Assembly (NCBI RefSeq): GCF_037042905.1
Contig: NC_087254.1
Coordinates: 10,835,103-10,899,102, forward strand
DNA: 64,000 nt
Reading direction: 5' to 3'
Source: Lytechinus pictus
Lineage: Eukaryota > Echinodermata > Echinoidea > Temnopleuroida > Toxopneustidae
The notes beneath the pieces are model-generated. The model was not told where the DNA came from and did no database searches. It worked only from the letters and a program-made list of their open reading frames with translations. Positions 55,930 to 64,000 of this stretch are shown here, piece after piece. The position numbers and the translations under genes were made by a program. Every line of letters begins with the position of its first letter. Within the stretch, counting starts at the first letter, position 1.

Positions 55930-56460
55930 ACAGTTATTAACTTATTTATTTATTTATTTATCAATCTATTTATATTGATTAATTAATGGACTTATTCACT
56001 TAATTTATTTGTTTTCAGTTTGTTTTTCTTTTGTGAGATAGAGAGTAAGAGGTATCATTCGTTTTTAATAATTTTTATGTGTGGAAGTTCTCTTATATAT
56101 TTCAATCTATTTTAATTGATTAATTAATCATTTAATTTATTTGTTTTTCAGGTTTTTTTTCTTTTGTGAGATAGAGAGTAAGAGGTATCATTCGTTTTTA
56201 ATTATGTTTATGTGTGGAAGTTCACTTATTTCAATCTATTTTAATTGATTAATTAATCATTTAATTTATTTGTTTTCAGGTTTTTTTTTCTTTTGTGAGA
56301 TAGAGAGTAAGAGGTATCATTCGTTTTTAATTATTTCTATGTGTGGAAGTTCACTTATTTCAATCTATTTTAATTGATTAATTAATGTATTTACATTGAT
56401 TAATTAATGTATTTATATTTATTCATTAATCATTAATCATTTAATTTATTTGTTTTCAGT
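55930..56460 (+). repeat. Left-arm tandem units of about 115-120 bp
   Basis: About four units containing 'ttaattgattaattaatcat', 'atttgttttcaggttttttt', 'gagatagagagtaagaggta' and 'tgtgtggaagttcacttatt'. The right arm has about six such units in reverse. Confidence 0.88.
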
Positions 56461-56699
56461 TTTTTTGTAATGTCCAATGCGCTTGTCCCAGCATTCGCCG
56501 TGTGTGGGGCTCAGATGACGGCTATTATAGTATACAGTACTCGTTATCGAGGCCCCTTACACTTGTTATATCATGGAAAATAGCGTGGTCGTGGGTCTTG
56601 ATTCCCCGGTGAGTGATATCATGCGCGGCGCTGTAGAGGCCCGGGGGGCTCCAATTTATTTTCCAAAAAACAAGGGGAATAATAAAGAAGTGAGTATAA

Positions 56700-59600
56700 A
56701 AACTATGCATGACAATGGAGTAGGATCCATATGAGTGACTTGTTTTAGGCATGATGTTATCCTTCCAGTTTTCAGAGAAAAATCAACCAGGCCCCTCACA
56801 ACCTGACGCCGCCCTCGTGTTGCTAATATTTTGCTTTTAAAGATCTGCTCTCTGAATAACTTTTGATAAATCCGTGAATGATTCATTCATTTGCTAATTT
56901 TTTGGGAGTGTTTTCGATGTAACGTTGGGCCTATATATAGTTATTTTTGTTCCATTATCCATCGTAAATTGTATTTGCTAGTTATTTGATAACCTCGTTT
57001 TATTCAGCATTTCATTTGAATTATTTTTTGCGGGGAGGGAGGTGTCATTAATAATTAAATTATATAGTTCTTGTATAATTTCCCCCAATCTTTCACTTGA
57101 CGTACTGCTGCGAATGAATCCATTTATTCATTCATGTATCATAATCTATTTATAATCACCTGGATGTAAGAAGTCAATATACATTTTTTTCAAATCTGCT
57201 TTCTTCTCTTATTCAATATTGAATCATTCATCCGGCTTCCTGCGTATTATCAATTTGTATTTTTTTCATTCCTTTCATAAATCCCCCCCCCCCCCCGCTT
57301 TTCATCCTTTTAAGTTCAGAAAAGAAAACAAATAGGCATATTCATTCGGGGAAAATGTATTAATTTTCTTTTGGTCAATTTTATATTGCTTGAGGGATAT
57401 CTACGCTATAATTAATTTAATCTATATTTTACTGAGACTTATCCCCCTCCCGGCCCCCACAACTGGGGATAGGCCTATCATTATCTATATTATCTAAGTA
57501 CGTTAAGTACGTTTTCTCTTTTACCTAAATATCAATTTATTAATCTTTCATTTTTTAAAAAGCTTACTAATACCGTTCATTGATATCCCAGTATTTCTTC
57601 ATCTAATTAACCTATCAACTTAAATTATTTTCTCATCCTGCTTTCATTTTAATCAATCCACTTGAAGATTGTTTGTAACTGTATTTGATGGCATGGTTTT
57701 AAAAATGATGGATTTCGATTGTTTGCTGGTATACATGGTAGTAGGCCTGAAATAACGGCATATCGCATCAACAAATTATTTAAAAAAAAACATTTATTGA
57801 TCGATCGTCATTTCATTAATTCACCATCCAAATATTGCATTTTTTTCTTCGCCTATATGGTATTCATTTATTTACTAATTCATACACCCTCGCCCCCGAT
57901 TTTATTAAAAGATTTAATAATTTCGGAAAAGTGTCTCAATGTATTCTTATAATTTATTTTCATGCACGGATTATTCTACTATTTCCTTATCTGTGTTATT
58001 TTATTTCAGGAGTTTAATGTGTCCCCCAGATCCGAGATTTCGTAGGGGGGGGGGGGAGCGCAAATTTGAGAAGACAGTTGGTGGCGCATAGGTCTGTCTG
58101 GTTGAATGCGTCAGAAAAAAATATACACACATGTACGGGTTCAGTATTTTTAAAGGGGCGGGGGTACAGCCGTACAGGCCGGTTGGACACATTGCCATTC
58201 ATGAAATCCCTGGTCGGCCACTCAAAGAGGAAAAGGTAAGTGTTTTTTTTTTTGGGTGGGGGGGGGCGTTGTGATATGGAAGTTTAAGTACATTTTACTT
58301 TAATATTTACCAACGAGATAGGCCTACCATGACTATACGGCCGAACTAAACGAGACCGCTAACTGTGAAAAAAAAAAATTATAATCCATGTGTTAAAAGC
58401 TATGAATGGAGCACACTAAGTTCTTATTAACCCTAAACAACAAACCTTTATTTAATATTTCAATTACTGAACTGAAAATGGGAAAAGGACTTTACAGTGT
58501 CGAATGAACAGGATATGAAAGAGGAGCGCGAGCTGATTTTTTTTTCACACTTGAAAATAGGATGCGAATTGCAATCGAAGTTCGAGATGAATTTTGTTGA
58601 TATATATCGACACGAAAAGGTTATGTTTTTAAACACTGCTGACATGTAGGAGTGAGAGAGGAGGGGGGGGGGGCATCTTGTTCAACGCTTAACTTTCCTT
58701 GTTGAATTTGATCCATTACAAAGGATAATAATGCATTTTAAATGATTTTAGTATAATTGACGTTTTCCTTGAACCGTTGTGTTCTTTGAATTGATGGGAG
58801 CATAAAATTATAGGTCTATAATCGATTGTAATTCTTTTTTATTTAGGAGCAATAATTTTTACCAAAATCCCCATCATCTTGGAGTGTAATGTTTTTTCTT
58901 CTTTTTTGCCATTTTTTCAAACAAAACCCATAGCACCCCCTACTAAAAATCGTTCCCAGTGCCCTGCTTGATCGTTTATCGAACATGATTTGCGTGGATA
59001 TTTTTTTATTTCTCTATATTTGAGATTTACATAATTCTTGATTTAATAATCAGATCATGCTTCATAAACTTCTTTGTTTGTAAAATAATATTTCTTGAAG
59101 ACGAAATGATATGACTGTTGTGTTTAAGTGACATTTGTTAACTTGTCAGTTTCGTCTAATAGTTTCTGGAGGGTAAGAAATTAGCTTTATTTGATTAGCA
59201 TTATATTTAGGATATATAACCAAAATGTTATTGCTTGGTCATGTTGGATTCATCTGTAAATATCAATATTTTACATCGATTTACATGTAGTTTAATTACC
59301 ACTTACATAGTATCCTGTTGCTAGGCGACATCCAACAATTCTATAGGCGCTGTTTTTCATGCAGTTGCATCATACATATACTTAGTTGACAGTGAGGTCA
59401 CGAATCGTGGCATGTTCTGATATTCTTTTTTTTTATATATATAAATACACAAATTTAGAATGAGAAATCAGATAAAGCGGCAAAAAAAATTCTAATTTAA
59501 TTTTTCTGTTTTTTGATATACAAAAACCAAATCATAACACGTTATTCTCGTTGTGATTTCGTTATGGGGGTTTCCAAAAACCCCAAACTAAGGGGCTGAT

Positions 59601-60060
59601 TTTCGTTTTTGCTTCTTCATGATTGGAACAGAAAAACAAATTATCCATTAGTACCTTGATTGTGCAGGTTACTGGGCAGGTGAAAGTGACATTACAATTG
59701 ATCTTAGCAAGTCATTCATTACATTAATGAGTAGAATACAATTTAATATAATAAACACTAATTAAAGTGTGAGAATGGAAATATTTGATTAGAGAATAGC
59801 GAACTTCTTAACCAAAATGCGTGGCAATTAAAAAAATATATTTTCAGCAAACCTTTAAGAATATTTTTTCTAGTTTCTGCTTTAATTATCATCAACTTCA
59901 CGTCAGGGTATACTGCCCCCTCTCGGGGTAGGCCTATCGTGTCAATTAATAGACAACATTTTTTCCCAAAACAGCACAAACATGAACGAATAAATGAATA
60001 AACCAGGAAATGAATAAGTGAAGCAATACGAAGGAGAACTTGAAATAGTAATGTATTAGG
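56700..60060. other. Interior of the 7.4-kb inverted-repeat structure: no gene seen
   Basis: AT-rich sequence with poly-G/C runs (57286, 58045, 58255, 58660) and a relative of the GC motif (gaggagcgcgagctgattt near 58520). Short frames only. A CpG-poor 'cccagatccgagatttcg' block near 58026 could be the edge of another decayed repeat. Confidence 0.45.

Positions 60061-60061
<1 letters not shown>

Positions 60062-60117
<56 letters not shown>
60062..60117. repeat. (CT)n(TA)n microsatellite
   Basis: About 18 CT repeats followed directly by about 10 TA repeats. Confidence 0.95.
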
Positions 60118-60313
60118 AACGTTTCACGTATTGGCTTCAGTGGTATTATAAGGTAACAAAATATAGTTTGTTATATATATAATAATGTACGGTGTAGAGA
60201 GAGAGATCAAATCCATACACAAAAAAGAGAAATTAACGATAATTGTTGGTCTAATATCAAATAAAACAAAAAGTTTAATACAAACAAATACATGAATAAA
60301 AAAATTAATTTAA

Positions 60314-60889
60314 AGGACAAGTCCACCCCAAAAAAATTGATTTGAATAAAAAGAGGAAAATCGAACGATCATAACGCTGAAAATTTCATAAAAATCGGAT
60401 GCAAAATAAGAAAGTTATAACATTTCGAAGTTTAGTTTAATTCAAAATAATAGTTATATACGCACATCCAGGTCGGTATGCAAATGAGGAAACTGATGAC
60501 GCCACCCAATCACTATTTCTTTAGTATTTTATTATATGAAATATATTTTCAAATTTTCTCATTGTCAAGTGAAACAATGATTAAATCCTCCCTGAACATG
60601 TGGAATATATGGTTCAGTCATGTTGGCCCTTATTGTAAAATCTGTGAAATTTGAAATATTGTATAATTCAAACAATAAAAAAACATAAGAAATAGCGAGG
60701 GACATCATCAACTTTATCATTTGCAAGCAAATGAATTGTGCATATCACTGTTCTGTGAAAAATAAGTGAAATTTAAAAATTCACAACTTTCTTATTTTAC
60801 ATCCGATTTTGATGAAATTGCCAGCGTTATGCGAGCTTGATTTTTCTCTATTTATTCAAATCAACATTTTTCTGGGGTGAACTTGACCT
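60314..60889. mobile_element. TTAA-flanked MITE (Kolobok-like), element K4
   Basis: TTAA at 60310-60313 and 60890-60893 flanks AGGACAAGTCCACCCC and its inverse GGGGTGAACTTGACCT. Inner inverted blocks: 'aaaatcggatgcaaaataag' against 'cttattttacatccgatttt'. Inside the 7.4-kb inverted-repeat structure, hence younger than it. Confidence 0.8.
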
Positions 60890-61240
60890 TTAAATAAAAT
60901 ATATATTCCTTTTATGTAACAAAAAATAAGGTTATAACACCCTTCAACTACGACTAATTAAAAAAGGTAAACGATTATTTTTAAATTTAGATTGTATATC
61001 TATACTTTCTTCAAATTGTTAAAGTCATTCATGCCTGAATGATCGAGGAATCTTCTGAGGATACCAGGTGAAAGAGCAGATATTCTGAGCTTTATAATGA
61101 TTGCCGTCATCATTTTGTATATCCACAAGAACTTACAGAATGAATAAAAATAAATGAAATGTACGAGCCTGTATCAACATAAGACCTAGGCCTACGCACG
61201 CGTCTCAGATAACAACAAATATATATATATAATAAATAGA

Positions 61241-61350
61241 TATTAATGAGGCAAAGTGGTAATGCATTGTACTTTGTTCCAACAGTTTATTTTGAATTCC
61301 AAATTTTCGACGTTAAACATACGTCTTCCTCAGGGATACAATAAAGCTCA
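61241..61350 (-). repeat. Penelope-like terminal remnant with hammerhead-like core
   Basis: On the - strand: CCCTGAGGA, then GACGT-atgttta-ACGTC forming a 5-bp stem, then GAAAA and 'tttggaattcaaaataaac'. CTGANGA-stem-GAAA is the hammerhead ribozyme core found in Penelope-like elements. An unpaired A before the stem and the undetermined third stem make activity doubtful. Confidence 0.4.
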
Positions 61351-61389
61351 CCATATTATTATCGTCATTATCGTCATATAATAAATAGA

Positions 61390-62230
61390 TATATAGATAA
61401 TAAATAAATAAATGAACTTCCACACATAGAAAGAATTAAAAACGAATGATACCTCTGACTCTCTATATCACAAAAAAAAATACAAATAAATTAAATGATT
61501 AATGAATAAATATAAATATATTAATTAATCAATTAATATAGATTGATAAATAAATAAATGAACTTCCACACATAAAAATAATTAAAAACGAATGATACCT
61601 CTGACTCTCTACATCACAAAAGACAAAAAAACTGAAAACAAATAAATTAAATGATTAATGTATAAATATAAATCAATTAAATTAATCAATATAAATACAT
61701 TAAATTAATCAATATAAATACCTTGATTAATCAATTATTTAAAATAGACTGAAATAAATGAACTTCCACACATAAAAAGAATTAAAAACGAATGATACCT
61801 CTGGCTCTCTATATCACAAAAGGAAAAATATTAATACAAATAAATTAACTGATTAATGAATAAATATAAATGCATTAATCAATCAATTAAAATAGATTGA
61901 TAAATAAATAAATAAATGAACTTCCACACATAGAAAGAATTAAAAATGAATGACACCTCTGACTCTCTACATCACAAAAGACAAAAAAACTGAAAACAAA
62001 TAAATTAAATGATTAATGTATAAATATAAATACATTAAATTAATCAATATAAATACATTAAATTAATCAATATAAATACATTAATTAATCAATTAAAATA
62101 GATTGAAATGATTGAACTTCCACACATAGAAATGATTAAAAAAACGAATGATACCTCTTATTCTCTATATCACAAAAGAAAAAAAACTGAAAACAAATCA
62201 ATTAAATGATTAATTTATCAATTAAAATAG
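61390..62230 (-). repeat. Right-arm tandem units
   Basis: About six units, in reverse of those at 55930-56460: 'gaacttccacacata', 'aaaacgaatgatacctct', 'ctctatatcacaaaag', 'tgattaatgaataaatat'. Confidence 0.88.
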
Positions 62231-62239
62231 ATTGAAATA

Positions 62240-62757
62240 AATACATACACATTTTTATTATTCTCTCTCCTTGTTTATTTGGAAAATAAATTGGAGGCCC
62301 TCCCCCCCCCCCCCCCCCTCCAGCGCCGCCCATGATAATTCTCACCGGCCGGGGAAACAAGCCCCAGGACCACGTTATTTTCTATGATATAACAGTGCAA
62401 GGGGCCTCGATAACGAGTATACTAATAGCCGTCATCCGAGCCCCACACACGTGCGAATGCTGGAAAAGGCGCATTGGACGGGGCCAGTTTCGCGATTATC
62501 TTAGGATGCAAGCTTAATAATATACTCGTGATACAGGCCCCGCTACTGTGTTGGAGTGCCTGAAGTGCCGTAGTGCGGGGCCTATATAACGATTATAATA
62601 TTATACTCGTGAAACAGGCCCCGCGAACGGACATTCTAAGCCATTCAACACAGTAGCGGGGCCTATATCACGAGTATATATAGTGAGCTGAAGTTAGCAA
62701 CCTATTTGAGGTATGATCGATTACAAGTTTTTCTCGAGCGGGGCCTATATCACGATT
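62240..62757 (-). repeat. Right arm, cruciform-like modules
   Basis: Reverse complement of 55349-55860 at high identity: the C17 run near 62300, 'ggcctcgataacgagtatac' near 62404, and the paired gcggggcctatat units near 62575 and 62655, up to the outer end at 62757. Confidence 0.85.
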
Positions 62758-62824
62758 TATTTTCAGTTGATAATTTCTATTTGATATATTCCCGAGACTA
62801 GTTTAGGTGTACTAGTACTATGAT

Positions 62825-63470
62825 GGGGTGTCCAAACTTCGCGCACTTTTCAAAAATATTCATCAGGCTTAATTTTTTTCACAAAATATTCATAATTTAT
62901 ACAAAACCAATTCAAGAAATAGTAACCACATTGACGGCAAGATCGTAAACTATAAAATCATGGACGAAAATGTAAAGTAGGTCAAGGGGATTCGCCGGTA
63001 TCGCGATCTCAAAATTCTATTCCGATCGGCGAATGCGCGCTGTGCTGGAAAACCGTTCAGAAAAAGTTTGACCTAACTTCGCGGACCAAAGTTTTCTGGA
63101 CATTTAAACAAAAACTCAACTTCTCAAGCTCAAAAAGTGAAATATTTATATCAGATTGATGGCAAAATGCTATAGAATCGGTTAGTACCACATTTAACTC
63201 ACATTTTTTATGATTTCTGCTTGCAAAATGGTGATCTCGTGATGCTTGTTGAGAATATCAGATTTCTTCAAAACGGGCGCTAAAGGTGACAAATTTGCCG
63301 ATCTTTTGCCAATATTTTCATGAATACTGAATTCATCCTAAAGAAACTTACACCAAAGGGTAATTTTAGGTCGCTTTTCACGTTGATTACGTCAGATTTT
63401 AAGGATATTGGCTAGTTTTTTTAGATAATGACCGTCCGCGAAGTATGGACACGCACGAAGTTTGGACTCA
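62825..63470. mobile_element. Element with GTCCAAACTTCGCG ends
   Basis: GTCCAAACTTCGCGCAC at 62830 is inverted at 63453-63467 (gcacgaagtttggac), and a second inverted copy precedes it (tccgcgaagtatggacac, 63435-63452). An internal 'aacttcgcggaccaaag' lies near 63077. No frame of note; flanking duplication not identified. Confidence 0.5.
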
Positions 63471-63594
63471 CTGCCATACTACTAGCTAGACTACTGTATG
63501 TCATGAAAATTTGAGAGATATGATTTTTAATGAAAAAATAATCGATTATTCAGATTTAACATGCAAAAAAAGAAAAAATGGTGCCCCATTATCA

Positions 63595-63985
63595 TTGCTC
63601 TGCACCCAGCAACCATTCAGCCAAATTCGTATTCTTGGGGCTTGGGGGGGGGGGGGTTAATGATACGAGGGGGTGATTTTCTGGCCATTGCATGATATTC
63701 CTGGAATTCAATATTTTCCCACCATTTTGACATTGACATAGATTTTTTAATTATCAGTCTTATTTATTAGCAATTATTTGTATACACCTGTCCAAGACAG
63801 GCGTATACAGTATATATATGGTGGTATGGTATCGATCATGCTCGGTGTCCGTCCGTCTGTCCGTATCATATGATTATCATGCAATGGCCTGAAAATCCCC
63901 CCCTCATTAACCCCTTGACCCCCCCCCCCCCCTCCTGAATTTGTCTGAATGAAGTGAATGCTTGCTGGGTGCAGCAACTTTTCCT
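63595..63985. repeat. Fold-back at the window's right edge
   Basis: 'ctctgcacccagcaaccatt' near 63597 and 'ggccattgcatgatat' near 63684 recur in reverse near 63960-63985 ('tgctgggtgcag') and 63880 ('tatcatgcaatggcc'), both with a poly-G/poly-C run in between. Confidence 0.65.
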
Positions 63986-64000
63986 TGTAAACGTGAAAAC

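Larger units (their letters stand above)
55349..62757. mobile_element. 7.4-kb inverted-repeat structure with long complex arms
   Basis: Left arm 55349 to about 56460 and right arm about 61390 to 62757 are inverted copies, sharing 'tcgtgatataggccccgctc' at the outer ends, the 'tccaatgcgcttttctcagc' block, a G18/C17 run and subterminal tandem units. The roughly 4.9-kb centre has no supportable transposase: frames are short and unlike known proteins. No convincing target duplication was found at the ends. It may be a giant non-autonomous DNA element or a fold-back. Confidence 0.7.

Overview
The window is animal nuclear DNA: AT-rich, with intron-containing genes, GT..AG splice sites and dense interspersed repeats. 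Two families of overused palindromic octamers (TAGGCCTA and TACATGTA), TTAA-flanked short transposons and poly-G runs suggest a marine invertebrate deuterostome, most likely an echinoderm such as a sea urchin. That assignment is an inference from sequence style and was not tested by a search.

Three protein genes can be supported. (1) Serine hydroxymethyltransferase on the + strand, 5666-18328: one short leader exon and seven further exons, 509 codons if the leader exon is used and 493 from the internal ATG at 13076. (2) An intronless secreted or GPI-anchored cysteine-rich protein of the folate-receptor-like type on the - strand, 23319-23987, convergent with SHMT. (3) NOL11, a nucleolar t-UTP/UTP-A protein, on the - strand, 54556 down to 30946. 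It was rebuilt here from 16 exons whose phases all agree (about 700 codons). SHMT and the folate-receptor-like protein both belong to folate biology, while NOL11 acts in pre-rRNA transcription and processing; nothing shows that the three are co-regulated.

The rest is mostly mobile DNA. Layout: 1-5.4 kb, nested and adjacent hAT-like non-autonomous elements with 8-bp target duplications, carrying arrays of a GC-rich motif (GCGAGCGCGAAGCGCGAGC). 5.4-19.6 kb, SHMT, whose 7.4-kb first intron holds a MITE and another hAT-like element. 19.6-30.9 kb, intergenic DNA with MITEs, a 54-bp exact duplicate of part of the folate-receptor-like gene, a 480-bp polypurine tract and a 1.8-kb element flanked by an 11-bp duplication. 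30.9-54.6 kb, NOL11, with introns containing SINEs, MITEs, three abutting TTAA elements, a 1-kb CAT/CAC microsatellite, a 2.8-kb fold-back made of about 190-bp units, and nested LINE relics. 54.8-64 kb, a 7.4-kb inverted-repeat structure built of cruciform-like modules, then two smaller fold-backs.

Coordinates of exons come from hand-reading splice sites and phases; repeat family names are inferences from terminal motifs and target duplications. Most stretches not listed below are anonymous AT-rich DNA in which I see nothing coding.
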